This document shows, piece after piece, positions 16,357-24,676 of a stretch of 26,460 nucleotides of DNA (the first letter of the stretch is position 1; every line of letters begins with the position of its first letter). The stretch comes from an uncultured Muribaculaceae bacterium. GTDB lineage: Bacteria > Bacteroidota > Bacteroidia > Bacteroidales > Muribaculaceae. The translations under genes were made by a program, and so were the position numbers. The stretch lies in NCBI GenBank assembly GCA_934636465.1, contig CAKUAR010000026.1, positions 1 to 26,460 of the forward strand, in the 5' to 3' direction. The notes below the pieces were generated by a model. The model searched no databases. It had not been told where the DNA came from and saw nothing but the letters and a program-made list of their open reading frames with translations.

Positions 16357-17472
16357 ATGAAAGTGAATTTACGCAACATAGGACTGACGGCGTTTTGCGC
16401 CATGACGGTGCTTGCCGTCAATGCAAAGGGTGTGGTGTCGTGGCTCGAAACGGTGCACGACTTCGGCACGTTCAGAGAGGAAGTGCGCGAGGTGAAGTGC
16501 GACATGCGGCTGGTAAACACCGGCGACGCACCACTCGTGATAACGAGTGTGCGCCCCACATGCGGCTGCACGGCAGGCGACTATCCACACGGAGCCATAT
16601 CACCTGGCGACACGGCAGCCATCACACTGATCTACACGTCGATAAATCGCCCTGGCGATTTTGAGAAAGAAGTGTTCGTTTACACCAATGGCGAGCCACG
16701 CAAGTCGGTGGTGACAATAAAAGGCCGTGTGATAGGGTCGGCAAAGACGGTTGACTCGCAATATCCTGTGGTGCTCGGCCCGGTGAGGCTGAATGCCTCG
16801 ACGGTGCCGTTTGGCGATGTGACCAAGGGCAAGACACGCATGGGCTATCTGACGGTATATAACACCGCCACCGACTCTATGCGCATAGCCTTTGACAAGG
16901 CCCCGGCACACATAGTGCCTCACGCTGTGCCAGAAGTGGTGGCACCAGGCGGACAAGCCACGCTGACGTTTTTCTACGACACCGCCGGCGCTCGGCAGTG
17001 GGGCATCAATGCCGACACGATAGGCGTGTATGCCGAACCGCTGCACGTTTCGGCAGGAGCCTCGGCAGGGGCTGCAAAGGTGGTTGTGTCGGTGTTTGTC
17101 AATGAGGACTTCTCGCGGCTCACTGACAAGCAGCGCAGCTTGGCGCCAGCAGCGAGCCTCTCGACCGACAAACTGGATTTCTCGCCCATAGCCAAGGGCA
17201 AGGCTGTGACAAAGGAGTTTGTGATTAAAAACACCGGGCACGACAAGCTTGTGGTGAGGCGCGTGTTTTCAACCGACAAGGGCGTGACTGCCACGGTGAG
17301 CAAAAATGAGATAAAAAAAGGCAAGATGGCAACTGTGAGGGTGACAGTCACACCAGATGCCATAGCCGACAAAATATTGAACACGAGATTGACCGTGATG
17401 ACCAACGACCCATATTCGCCGCGCGTGCATGTGAGGCTTGTGGGGGTGGTGGCACCCGCGGGTGAAAATTGA
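16357..17472 (+). CDS. Secreted multi-domain DUF1573 protein
   Basis: A 371-residue protein with a signal segment (NIGLTAFCAMTVLAVNAKG). The first DUF1573 domain (~residues 25-120) carries the CGC motif in RPTCGCTAGDYP. A second Ig-like unit starts near 147 (VPFGDVTKGKTRMGYLTVYN). A third near 265 (LDFSPIAKGKAVTKEFVIKN) ends in MTNDPYSPRVHVRLVGVV. The later two lack the CGC pair, so only the first domain keeps that site. A GGGAGG Shine-Dalgarno sits just before the ATG. It is likely co-expressed with the preceding single-domain paralogue. A periplasmic or surface scaffold role is inference. Confidence 0.85.
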   Translation: MKVNLRNIGLTAFCAMTVLAVNAKGVVSWLETVHDFGTFREEVREVKCDMRLVNTGDAPLVITSVRPTCGCTAGDYPHGAISPGDTAAITLIYTSINRPGDFEKEVFVYTNGEPRKSVVTIKGRVIGSAKTVDSQYPVVLGPVRLNASTVPFGDVTKGKTRMGYLTVYNTATDSMRIAFDKAPAHIVPHAVPEVVAPGGQATLTFFYDTAGARQWGINADTIGVYAEPLHVSAGASAGAAKVVVSVFVNEDFSRLTDKQRSLAPAASLSTDKLDFSPIAKGKAVTKEFVIKNTGHDKLVVRRVFSTDKGVTATVSKNEIKKGKMATVRVTVTPDAIADKILNTRLTVMTNDPYSPRVHVRLVGVVAPAGEN

Positions 17473-17499
17473 GAGACGTATATAGAGCACAAAAGCAAT

Positions 17500-18648
17500 A
17501 TGAGCACAAGCAGAATAGTGAAGCACACGGAAGAGTGCCCTAAGGTGGAGCACCCCGAGAATGAAAAGCAATACACTGGATTGCAGGTGAACGCCGGCAT
17601 AGAGCAACCACCCACGGTGAACCCCTATCTGAATCTGCGCCGCAAGCACAAGCCGCAGCTTTCGGTCAACGACTATGTGGAGGGCATAATCAAGGGCAAC
17701 ACCACGGTGCTTGGTCAGGCCGTGACGCTTGTGGAGAGCCTTGCTCCTGCTCACCAGGCGATAGCGCAAGAGGTGATAGAGAAGTGTCTGCCATACGCTG
17801 GCAAATCGCAGCGCATAGGCATAACCGGTGTGCCTGGAGCCGGCAAAAGCACGTCGATTGACGTGTTTGGACTGCATGTGCTGAAGCGTGGCGGCAAACT
17901 TGCCGTGCTTGCCATTGACCCAAGCAGTGAGCGGTCGAAAGGCTCAATACTGGGCGACAAGACACGCATGGAGAAGCTCTCGGTTCACCCCAAGGCGTTC
18001 ATTCGCCCTTCACCCTCGGCTGGCTCGCTGGGCGGTGTGGCACGCAAGACGCGCGAAACCATAGTGCTGTGTGAGGCCGCCGGTTACGACAATATTTTTG
18101 TGGAAACCGTGGGCGTGGGGCAGAGCGAAACGGCTGTGCACTCCATGGTGGATTTCTTCCTGCTCATTCAGCTTGCCGGCACAGGCGATGAGCTGCAAGG
18201 CATAAAGCGTGGCATCATGGAAATGGCCGACGGAATAGTAATCAACAAGTGCGACGGCAACAATGTGAAGCGCGCCGAGCTTGCCGCATCGCAGTTCAGG
18301 AGCGCACTGCACCTCTATCCGCTGCCGCCGAGCGGCTGGTCGCCGCAAGTGCTCACTTACTCGGGCTACTATGGACTTAATATCGACAAGGTGTGGAACA
18401 TGATAGACCTGTATTTTGAGTTTGTGCACAAAAACGGCTATTTTGAGGAGAAACGCCGCCAGCAAGAAAAATACTGGATGTATGAAACTATTAACGAGCA
18501 CCTGCGCACCAACTTCTACAATAACCCCGAAATAGAGAAGTTGCTCGACATAAAGCAGGATATGGTGCTCGGCAACAAGCAGTCGTCGTTTGTGGCGGCG
18601 GCCGATGTGCTTAACTACTATTACAAACATATTGTGGCCAAAGAATAG
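17500..18648 (+). CDS. meaB: Methylmalonyl-CoA mutase-associated GTPase MeaB
   Basis: A 382-residue G3E/ArgK-family P-loop GTPase. Walker A is GVPGAGKST (residues 110-118). It is followed by AIDPSSERSKGSILGDKTRM, FIRPSPSAGSLGGVARKTRE, FVETVGVGQSE and NKCD (in place of NKxD). The N-terminal ~45 residues form an extension (EHPENEKQYTGLQVNAGI) that I recall from other Bacteroidota MeaB proteins. MeaB protects and reactivates adenosylcobalamin-dependent methylmalonyl-CoA mutase, an enzyme of the succinate-to-propionate route. The mutase genes are not in this window. It lies 27 bases after the DUF1573 gene and 26 bases before the Nudix ATG, so co-transcription is likely, though a functional link with its neighbours is not evident. 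Confidence 0.93.
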   Translation: MSTSRIVKHTEECPKVEHPENEKQYTGLQVNAGIEQPPTVNPYLNLRRKHKPQLSVNDYVEGIIKGNTTVLGQAVTLVESLAPAHQAIAQEVIEKCLPYAGKSQRIGITGVPGAGKSTSIDVFGLHVLKRGGKLAVLAIDPSSERSKGSILGDKTRMEKLSVHPKAFIRPSPSAGSLGGVARKTRETIVLCEAAGYDNIFVETVGVGQSETAVHSMVDFFLLIQLAGTGDELQGIKRGIMEMADGIVINKCDGNNVKRAELAASQFRSALHLYPLPPSGWSPQVLTYSGYYGLNIDKVWNMIDLYFEFVHKNGYFEEKRRQQEKYWMYETINEHLRTNFYNNPEIEKLLDIKQDMVLGNKQSSFVAAADVLNYYYKHIVAKE

Positions 18649-18674
18649 TGCATGATTTTGGAATTTTAAAAACA

Positions 18675-19205
18675 ATGAGTGAAGACAGATTTTGCTATAA
18701 GTATCCACACCCGGCAGTGACCACCGACTGCGTGGTGTTTGGTTGGGACGGAGCAAGGCTTAACTTGCTGCTGATAAAGCGTGGTCATGAACCATACGAG
18801 AACTGCTGGGCTTTTCCAGGCGGATTTCTCAACATCGACGAAGACGCCCCCGACGGTTGCCGCCGCGAGTTGCGCGAGGAAACCGGGCTTGATGTGGCAA
18901 ACGACGAGATAGTGCAGCTTGGAGCTTACACCAAGCCAGACCGCGACCCGCGTGAGCGCGTAATCTCGATAGCGTTTTTCACGATAATCAATGTGGCCGA
19001 TGTGCATGGCGGCGACGACGCCACACAGGCGCAGTGGTTCACTGTTGACTCCATACCGCCGCTGGCATTTGACCACCAGCAGATATTGAACGATGCCGTG
19101 GGGCGAATTCAGGCGTTGCTGCATTTTGGCTCGCAGAAGTTTGTGGCTGCCCAGGACCTCTCGGTGGAGCAGCTTATGGTGAGCTTGCCAAAGCCCAAGA
19201 AATAA
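18675..19205 (+). CDS. Nudix hydrolase, ADP-ribose pyrophosphatase-like
   Basis: A 176-residue protein. The Nudix box fits G-x5-E-x7-R-E-U-x-E-E-x-G-U exactly (GFLNIDE, then RRELREETGL). The N-terminal TTDCVVFGWDGARLNLLLIKR strand pattern resembles COG1051 ADP-ribose pyrophosphatases and the Nudix domain of NrtR regulators, but no winged-helix domain follows. It therefore probably hydrolyses a nucleoside diphosphate derivative in the cytoplasm. I chose the ATG at 18675 over the upstream GTG at 18648, which overlaps the meaB stop and would add nine atypical residues. Confidence 0.85.
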   Translation: MSEDRFCYKYPHPAVTTDCVVFGWDGARLNLLLIKRGHEPYENCWAFPGGFLNIDEDAPDGCRRELREETGLDVANDEIVQLGAYTKPDRDPRERVISIAFFTIINVADVHGGDDATQAQWFTVDSIPPLAFDHQQILNDAVGRIQALLHFGSQKFVAAQDLSVEQLMVSLPKPKK

Positions 19206-19233
19206 AAGACCAAACTAAAAAAAGAATACTGAT

Positions 19234-20121
19234 ATGACCAGACCATTAAGAATTGTTGCCATGGCGGCATGCATACTGCTTGCATGCCTGCCGACGTTTG
19301 CCCAGCGGCATGTGCAGGACTCATGTAAGGTGAACGGCCGCATGCGCCACTTCGTAATAACCGTGCCGTCGGCAGGGCTTAAAGCAAAAGCTCCGCTCGT
19401 GATGTGCGTGCACGGCTACGGACGCAGCGACAATCCGACAAATCCTGCCGACTACGACCTTGACCCTGTGGCAGAGCGCGAGGGATTTGCTGTGTTTTAT
19501 CCGGTGGGGCTTCGCGACACTACCGGAAACAACAGCTTCAATGTGGGCTACCCCATGCAGCGCGGCTGGAAAGTTGACGATTTGAGTGACTTGTGCAAGA
19601 TGGCTCGCTACATACAGAAGAAATATAACCTCAGTGCCGACAACACGTTTGCCACAGGCATGTCGAACGGCGGCGAAATGTGCTATCTGCTTGCTTACAG
19701 CAACCAGACGGTGTTTAAGGCCGTGGCACCAATAGCAGGACTGACAATGAGGTGGATATACGAAACAATGAAACCTGTGCGCCCCATTCCGCTCATGGAG
19801 GTGCATGGCACGGAAGACCGAATATCGGAGTGGACTGGCGATCTGACCAACAAATATGGCTGGGGAGCATATATGCCAGTGCCGATAGCAGTGAACTTTT
19901 GGGTGGCTCACAATCGCTGCCTTGAGGAGAAAACTGACACCATAGCCGGCAAAGACCCCACTAACGGCCACTACACGATTTGTCACCGCTATGTGGGTGG
20001 CAAAAACGGCACGCAAGTGTGGCTGTATGAGGTGGTGGGAGCTTCTCACCGCTGGCATAGCCCTGATTTGAACGTGGGCGAGGAAATCTGGAAGTTTTTC
20101 TCTATGTATCTCAAAAAATAA
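19234..20121 (+). CDS. Secreted PHB-depolymerase/feruloyl-esterase-like alpha/beta hydrolase
   Basis: A 295-residue protein with a signal peptide (VAMAACILLACLPTFAQ). Catalytic residues are visible: nucleophile Ser144 in GMSNGG, Asp195 in VHGTEDRI, His272 in GASHRWH. VMCVHGYGRSDNP provides the oxyanion region. The family (LpqC/PHB depolymerase-like, related to CE1) includes acetyl-xylan and feruloyl esterases, so removal of acyl groups from plant or host polysaccharides is likely. It is last in the plus-strand cluster, 28 bases after the Nudix gene, and converges on pgeF. Confidence 0.85.
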   Translation: MTRPLRIVAMAACILLACLPTFAQRHVQDSCKVNGRMRHFVITVPSAGLKAKAPLVMCVHGYGRSDNPTNPADYDLDPVAEREGFAVFYPVGLRDTTGNNSFNVGYPMQRGWKVDDLSDLCKMARYIQKKYNLSADNTFATGMSNGGEMCYLLAYSNQTVFKAVAPIAGLTMRWIYETMKPVRPIPLMEVHGTEDRISEWTGDLTNKYGWGAYMPVPIAVNFWVAHNRCLEEKTDTIAGKDPTNGHYTICHRYVGGKNGTQVWLYEVVGASHRWHSPDLNVGEEIWKFFSMYLKK

Positions 20122-20146
20122 GGCTGCGAAACAGCGCGGCTTTGCG

Positions 20147-20178
20147 ATGCGCTGGCGGCGAGAGAGCCGTCAGCGCAT
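20147..20178. other. Strong hairpin between convergent esterase and pgeF genes
   Basis: ATGCGCTGGCGGC (20147-20159) pairs along its whole length with GCCGTCAGCGCAT (20166-20178), including one G-U. It overlaps the last codons of pgeF. There is no T-run on either side, so it is not a standard intrinsic terminator, though it may protect 3' ends or help termination. Confidence 0.5.
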
Positions 20179-20970
20179 TATTATGCCTGTGAACACGCGG
20201 CCGGAGTTGATGCCAAGGCGGCGTGCCGAGAAATATTTGTCGGGATTGCACCGCGTGCAGTTGGCACTCACAACGATGTTGGCTTGCGGCACGCCACACT
20301 CTATGAGGGTGATGCGGTTGGCCTCTTTGAGGTCGATGTGAGCCTTGCCGGTGTCGGGGTTGCGCGTCATAATGGCGTCGGGGGCAAATCCGCATTGCAC
20401 AAAATGGTCAACCACTTCGTCGCCCACTTCAAAGCAGTCGCGGCAAATAGCAGCTCCGAGGCTTGCCTGAATGTTGGCGGCAGAAGCGCCGAGTTTCAAC
20501 ATTTGCTTCACGGCAGCGGCGGCAATGCGCGCAGCAGTGCCTTTCCACCCAGCGTGCACGGCGGCTATCACACCGGCATCTGGGTCGGCAAGGGCTATAT
20601 TGACGCAATCGGCGGTGTTGACGCCTATGCACACGTTTTTAAGGGTGGTGACCAGTGCATCAACGTCTTGCAAGCGTTGCTCCTGGTGCTCTATGCTGTC
20701 GGTGATGAAGCTGCGGTCTATCACCGCCACGTTGGCAGTGTGGGTTTGCCGAGGCATGATGAGGCGGTCGAGGTCAATGCCGAGCTGCATGCACAGCAGC
20801 ATGCGAGAGTCAATCACGTCCATGCCGTCGTCGCCTGTGTAGTCGCACAGGTTAAACTGCGAGTAGTTGTTGCCCCTGATGACTTTGCCTCGCAGTGTGT
20901 TGAACGCCTCGATGCGAGGCATTGCCTTGGCATATTGCAGATTTTCAAGCGTCATCATCGTCGTCGTCAT
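20170..20970 (-). CDS. pgeF: Peptidoglycan editing factor PgeF (laccase-domain/DUF152)
   Basis: A 266-residue protein of the YfiH/YlmD family. The metal-site residues are visible: His77 in PRQTHTAN, Cys122 in NTADCVNI, His139 in AVHAGWKG, with conserved [15 protein letters not shown] and [14 protein letters not shown] near the C-terminus. Family members trim or correct peptidoglycan precursors carrying wrong residues, and older work called them polyphenol oxidases. The first codons overlap the 3' end of obg. The start at 20970 is not certain, because in-frame ATGs also occur at codons 5, 6 and 17. The codon 17 start (20922) would remove the overlap and give a length nearer the usual ~245-250 residues. 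Confidence 0.88.
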   Translation of the reverse strand: MTTTMMTLENLQYAKAMPRIEAFNTLRGKVIRGNNYSQFNLCDYTGDDGMDVIDSRMLLCMQLGIDLDRLIMPRQTHTANVAVIDRSFITDSIEHQEQRLQDVDALVTTLKNVCIGVNTADCVNIALADPDAGVIAAVHAGWKGTAARIAAAAVKQMLKLGASAANIQASLGAAICRDCFEVGDEVVDHFVQCGFAPDAIMTRNPDTGKAHIDLKEANRITLIECGVPQANIVVSANCTRCNPDKYFSARRLGINSGRVFTGIIMR

Positions 20971-22189
20971 TTACGATTTGGAAATTCTCATCTTGGTCGT
21001 CGAAATTGTCGGCCCAGTATTCATCAGCCCAGTTGCGGCCGCTGTCCACCATCTTGCCGCCGGCGTCGGGAGCTTCTTCAAACTTGTCTTCATCGGGCTC
21101 TTCGTCCTCGGCTTTGAAGATAAAGTCGTCTTCCTCTTTCACACGGTGGCGTGCGTCGAGGTCATGCTCCACCAGGCTTTCGGGTATGCGGTTTTTCTCG
21201 TCGTTGATAGTGCGCCAAAGCAGGTCTTTAAGCTCGGTGAGACCCATTTGTGCCACCGATGATATGAACACTGTGGAAACGCCGTCTGGCAACTCCTCGC
21301 GCATCTGCTCAATCAGCTCTTCGTCGAGCATGTCGCATTTGGTTATGGCAAGCACGCGTGGCTTCTCCACAAGGTCGGGGTTGAACGTCTCGAGCTCATG
21401 GCAAAGCACGGCATACTCTTTGCGTATGTCGTCGGCGTCGGCAGGAATCATGAACAGCAGTACGGCGTTGCGCTCTATGTGGCGCAAGAAGCGCAGTCCG
21501 AGTCCACGCCCCTCACTCGCGCCCTCAATTATGCCCGGAATGTCGGCCATGACAAATGACTGCTGGCCACGGTAGGTGACAATGCCGAGGTTTGGCTCAA
21601 GCGTGGTGAACGGATAGTTGGCTATCTTTGGCTTGGCAGCCGACACCACCGACAGCAGGGTTGACTTGCCGGCATTTGGAAAGCCCACCAGACCCACATC
21701 AGCCAGAAGTTTCAGCTCAAGAATCACCGTCTTTTCCACTCCGTTCTCGCCTGGCTGGGCAAAACGCGGAGTTTGGCGTGTGGCGGTCTTGAAGTGGGTG
21801 TTGCCCAGTCCGCCGCGTCCGCCTTTAAGCAAGCGCACCACTTGGCCGTGCTCGGTCACGTCACACAGAAACTTGCCAGTCTCGGCATCATACACGGCAG
21901 TGCCGCAAGGTACCTCTATGGTGCGGTCTTGACCATTTTTGCCGGTACACTGGTTCTCGGAGCCGGCGGCACCGTTGGTGGCAAAGATGTGGCGAGTGTA
22001 TTTGAGGTGAATGAGAGTCCACAGGTTGCGGTTACCTTTCAAGAAAATGTGGCCGCCACGTCCGCCGTCGCCGCCGTCGGGTCCTCCCTTTGGCATGTAT
22101 TTGGCACGGTGAAGGTGTGCAGAGCCGGAGCCTCCGTGACCGGAGCGGCACATAATCTTAACGTAGTCGATGAAATTGGATTCTGCCAT
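20945..22189 (-). CDS. obg: GTPase Obg/CgtA
   Basis: A 414-residue protein. The N-terminal glycine-rich Obg fold is clear ([35 protein letters not shown]). GTPase motifs follow: G1 GFPNAGKST (169-177), G3 [14 protein letters not shown] (216-), and G4 as TKCD (283-286). The C-terminus is an acidic tail ending in six Asp residues and Ala. Obg is an essential GTPase involved in large-subunit ribosome assembly and stress control. A promoter element (TAACTTTG) lies ~25 bases upstream. The last 26 bases overlap the called start of pgeF. Confidence 0.95.
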   Translation of the reverse strand: MAESNFIDYVKIMCRSGHGGSGSAHLHRAKYMPKGGPDGGDGGRGGHIFLKGNRNLWTLIHLKYTRHIFATNGAAGSENQCTGKNGQDRTIEVPCGTAVYDAETGKFLCDVTEHGQVVRLLKGGRGGLGNTHFKTATRQTPRFAQPGENGVEKTVILELKLLADVGLVGFPNAGKSTLLSVVSAAKPKIANYPFTTLEPNLGIVTYRGQQSFVMADIPGIIEGASEGRGLGLRFLRHIERNAVLLFMIPADADDIRKEYAVLCHELETFNPDLVEKPRVLAITKCDMLDEELIEQMREELPDGVSTVFISSVAQMGLTELKDLLWRTINDEKNRIPESLVEHDLDARHRVKEEDDFIFKAEDEEPDEDKFEEAPDAGGKMVDSGRNWADEYWADNFDDQDENFQIVNDDDDDDA

Positions 22190-22214
22190 TTTTGTCCTTT
22201 TGATTGATTGTTTG

Positions 22215-22222
22215 CAAAGTTA
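22215..22222 (-). promoter_or_regulatory. Promoter -7 element of obg
   Basis: TAACTTTG on the minus strand (22222-22215) is an exact TAnnTTTG, 25 bases before the obg ATG. No clear TTTG is seen at the upstream position. Confidence 0.4.
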
Positions 22223-22348
22223 CGCCAAATTTTTGTATGAGCCTTGAGAGTCAGCTTGATTTAATTTCGCGAGGTTGGTCGGGGGCTGTGGCGCATGAGG
22301 TGTTGCCGGTGGCGAGGGGAGTATGTGTCGAAATATGCTTGTTTTGAC

Positions 22349-22675
22349 TTTGAATTTGTGGTTTGTGTAATATTTTTGGGTAAAATTGTAACAAAATGTA
22401 TGATTTTTGTAAGAAAAAGTTGCAAAATTGTAAATTGATGCGTAATTTAGCATCGATATGTAAAACGAATAGTTCTGTTGTTTAATGAAGAATTAAAAAG
22501 ATTAGTTGTTAGTGATATATTTAATAAGAAGTAGTTTTCATTTTTTTTGTGTTAACCGTCTAAACCGTTATGAATTGTTTTTGAAAAGAATCCGATTATT
22601 AGGGAAACAGTAAAAATTTTTCTCATATTTAAATTTTGAAAGGGAATCTGGCCGCGTGGTTCGATTCCTTTTTTT
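22349..22675 (+). ncRNA. Possible small RNA between obg and the zinc-ribbon gene
   Basis: A plus-strand promoter (TTTG 22349-22352, 18 bases, TATTTTTG 22371-22378) and a hairpin terminator (GGAATC 22643-22648 with GATTCC 22663-22668, then T7) bracket ~290 bases that contain no convincing ORF. A small hairpin GATGC/GCATC lies around 22437-22454. The stretch is very AT-rich, so chance matches to the promoter are likely; this is a weak call. Confidence 0.25.
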
Positions 22676-22716
22676 GTCGGTGGCGCCGTCGTGACGTTTT
22701 TTGGGCTCTCTTTTCC

Positions 22717-22745
22717 ATTGAATTGCGGAATTTTAGGTAACTTTG
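22717..22745 (+). promoter_or_regulatory. Promoter of the zinc-ribbon gene, decides its start
   Basis: ATTG (22717-22720), 17 bases, TAACTTTG (22738-22745). Transcription would begin near 22752, leaving only ~6 bases before the first ATG (22758) but ~18 before the second (22770), which favours the second. Confidence 0.5.
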
Positions 22746-22769
22746 TGAAAGTGAAAAATGCGTTGTGCT

Positions 22770-23300
22770 ATGAAGTTTAATTGCCCACATTGCGGAAAGA
22801 CTGTTGACGTTTCGGCCGAGGCGCTTGAAGCTCGGCATGGAGTGCTTGTGTGCCCACAGTGTCTGTCGGAAATAAAGGTTGACGGATATGAGACAGGGCG
22901 GCACGAGACCACAGGTGCGCTCGCCGACGAGGTGCGGTTTTGTCCGGAGTGCGGAAAGAAATTGCCTGCTTCTGGGCTTAAATTTTGCCCATATTGCGGC
23001 ACAGGGCTCAACTTGTCGGAGCGCGCGGCCAAGCCGCAAGAAAGCGTTGCCGCGCAGCAGCCAAAGCCGGCAGCTGGGCGTAAACAACAAAAAGCGACTG
23101 CCGCGGCTGGTGAAACTGCCGATGTGAAGCTCGGCGTAAAAGCTGGCTATATGCGAAGCTACACCTATGCGAAGCCGTCGGCCGACACGGCAAAAGGTCG
23201 CACCCACAAAGAGATTGTGGTGAGGCGGTGGTGCTATGTGGCGATATTGGCACTTGTGGCGATTTTCTGTGTCATCATGTATGCCGCAAGCCGCTCGTGA
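22770..23300 (+). CDS. Zinc-ribbon protein with C-terminal membrane helix
   Basis: A 176-residue protein with two treble-clef or zinc-ribbon Cys sets. The first is NCPHCG at Cys5/Cys8 with VCPQC at Cys28/Cys31. The second is FCPECG at Cys58/Cys61 with FCPYCG at Cys73/Cys76. A low-complexity Ala/Lys/Gln linker follows (~90-125), and the C-terminus is a membrane helix (YVAILALVAIFCVIMYAA). It resembles tail-anchored zinc-ribbon proteins of unknown function, with the metal-binding part facing the cytoplasm. I chose the start at 22770, where the zinc motif begins, over 22758, based on the promoter. 84 bases separate it from the guanylyltransferase gene. Confidence 0.75.
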   Translation: MKFNCPHCGKTVDVSAEALEARHGVLVCPQCLSEIKVDGYETGRHETTGALADEVRFCPECGKKLPASGLKFCPYCGTGLNLSERAAKPQESVAAQQPKPAAGRKQQKATAAAGETADVKLGVKAGYMRSYTYAKPSADTAKGRTHKEIVVRRWCYVAILALVAIFCVIMYAASRS

Positions 23301-23384
23301 CAGTGGTGGCAGCGCAGAGCTGGGCACAATTTGTTTCCCTAAAAAACTTTTTTATTGTAGAACGAAAACAACAAATTTCAGAAT

Positions 23385-24473
23385 ATGAGTGAAAATAAAG
23401 ACAGATATTGCGTGATAATGTGTGGCGGCGTTGGCAGCCGTTTCTGGCCCATGAGCCGCAAAGACAAACCCAAGCAGTTCCTTGACTTTTTGGGCACAGG
23501 ACGCACGTTGCTGCAAATGACGGTTGACCGTCTTAAAGGACTTGTTCCGGCCGAAAATATAATTCTTGTCACCAACGAAAGTTATGCCGCTCTCATCAGA
23601 GAGCAGTTGCCTGAAGTGCGCAAGGAGCACTTGCTGCTTGAGCCGGCACGTCGCAACACGGCACCATGCAACGCATGGGCTGCTTGGCACATAGCGGCAC
23701 GCAATCCAAACGCAAAAATAATGGTGGCTCCGAGCGACCACTTGGTGCTTAACCGCGAGGCGTTTGCCCAGAGTGTGGAAAATGCCTTTGACTTTCTCGA
23801 TGCCCACGACCAGGCAATGCTGACCATGGGGGTGAAGCCGAGCCGCCCCGAAACGGGCTATGGTTACATACAGGTGGGTGAGCCGGTGGATTCGAGTTTC
23901 TCGTCGGTGAAGACATTCACAGAGAAACCAAACGAGGAGCTTGCAAAAGTGTTTCTTGAGTCTGGCGAATTTTTTTGGAACTCAGGCATGTTTTTCTGGA
24001 CTGCCAACAGCATAAAGGAGGCTATCAGGGCTTATGCACCCGACATTGCTGCCGTGTTTGACCGCGCGGCCGACGTGTTTGCCACCGATGCCGAGCAGCA
24101 ATACATTAACGAAAACTACGCTTCTTGCCCCAATATATCTATTGACTTTGCGGTGATGGAGAAAACACCAAACGCTTTTGTGGAGCGTGTTGACATCGGC
24201 TGGAGCGACTTGGGCACATGGGGTTCGCTCTATGAGGTGTCGCCGAAAAATCGTGACGGCAATGTGACGCAAAACTGCAAGTCGCTGGCATTTGACAGCC
24301 ACAACAATGTGTTTGCAGTGAAGGGCGACAAGCTGATTGTGGTGTCGGGACTCGACAACTACATTGTGGCTGACGTTGACGATGCGTTGCTCATAGTGCC
24401 ACGCAGTGATGAAAGCAAAATCCGCACCTACGTCAATGAGGTGAAAGCAAATCTCGGTGACAAATATTTATAA
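23385..24473 (+). CDS. Mannose-1-phosphate guanylyltransferase
   Basis: A 362-residue nucleotidyltransferase that makes GDP-mannose from mannose-1-phosphate and GTP. The signature GGVGSRFWPMSRKDKPKQF is at residues 14-32. FTEKP and FWNSGMFFW (sugar-binding region) and VERVDIGWSDLGTWGSLYE near the C-terminus are all visible. The length matches single-domain enzymes; there is no fused phosphomannose isomerase domain as in ManC/AlgA types. GDP-mannose supplies mannose and fucose units for surface glycans. Its nearest neighbour is the zinc-ribbon gene; no glycan cluster is present here. Confidence 0.92.
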   Translation: MSENKDRYCVIMCGGVGSRFWPMSRKDKPKQFLDFLGTGRTLLQMTVDRLKGLVPAENIILVTNESYAALIREQLPEVRKEHLLLEPARRNTAPCNAWAAWHIAARNPNAKIMVAPSDHLVLNREAFAQSVENAFDFLDAHDQAMLTMGVKPSRPETGYGYIQVGEPVDSSFSSVKTFTEKPNEELAKVFLESGEFFWNSGMFFWTANSIKEAIRAYAPDIAAVFDRAADVFATDAEQQYINENYASCPNISIDFAVMEKTPNAFVERVDIGWSDLGTWGSLYEVSPKNRDGNVTQNCKSLAFDSHNNVFAVKGDKLIVVSGLDNYIVADVDDALLIVPRSDESKIRTYVNEVKANLGDKYL

Positions 24474-24502
24474 TTGACAATTAAGCGATTGTGATATGAA
24501 AC

Positions 24503-24540
24503 GGCTTGGGCTGCAAAAGTGTGTCTCAAGCCATTTTTTT
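24503..24540 (+). terminator. Terminator of the guanylyltransferase gene
   Basis: GGCTTG (24503-24508) pairs with CAAGCC (24527-24532), followed by ATTTTTTT. Confidence 0.6.
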
Positions 24541-24607
24541 GATTTACCGCAAAAATGCCGATTGGCTTCACAGTTAAGGCAAAATCGTTAATGATTGGGT
24601 GAAGAAA

Positions 24608-24641
24608 AACAGGTTGTGAGTTTGGGTTCTCACAACCTGTT
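24608..24641. terminator. Terminator of trpB2, probably bidirectional
   Basis: Perfect 13-bp stem AACAGGTTGTGAG (24608-24620) with CTCACAACCTGTT (24629-24641), 8-base loop. On the minus strand it is followed by TTTTTCTTC; on the plus strand by TGTTTG. Confidence 0.8.
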
Positions 24642-24676
24642 TGTTTGAGGGTTAGATGTGTGTTTTTGTGTGGAAG

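Noticed and set aside
18648..19205. GTG start of the Nudix gene overlapping the meaB stop
   Set aside because: The nine extra residues do not fit the family and an ATG at 18675 precedes the conserved region directly.
22220..22453. 77-residue minus-strand ORF upstream of obg
   Set aside because: It covers the obg promoter element, is very rich in Asn, Phe and Lys as expected of AT-rich non-coding DNA, and shows no family motif.
22651..22668. GGTTCGATTCC resembling a tRNA T-arm, suggesting a tRNA or an attachment-site remnant
   Set aside because: The T-stem does not pair correctly, no acceptor, D or anticodon arm is found upstream, and the sequence is better explained as the 3' half of a terminator hairpin.
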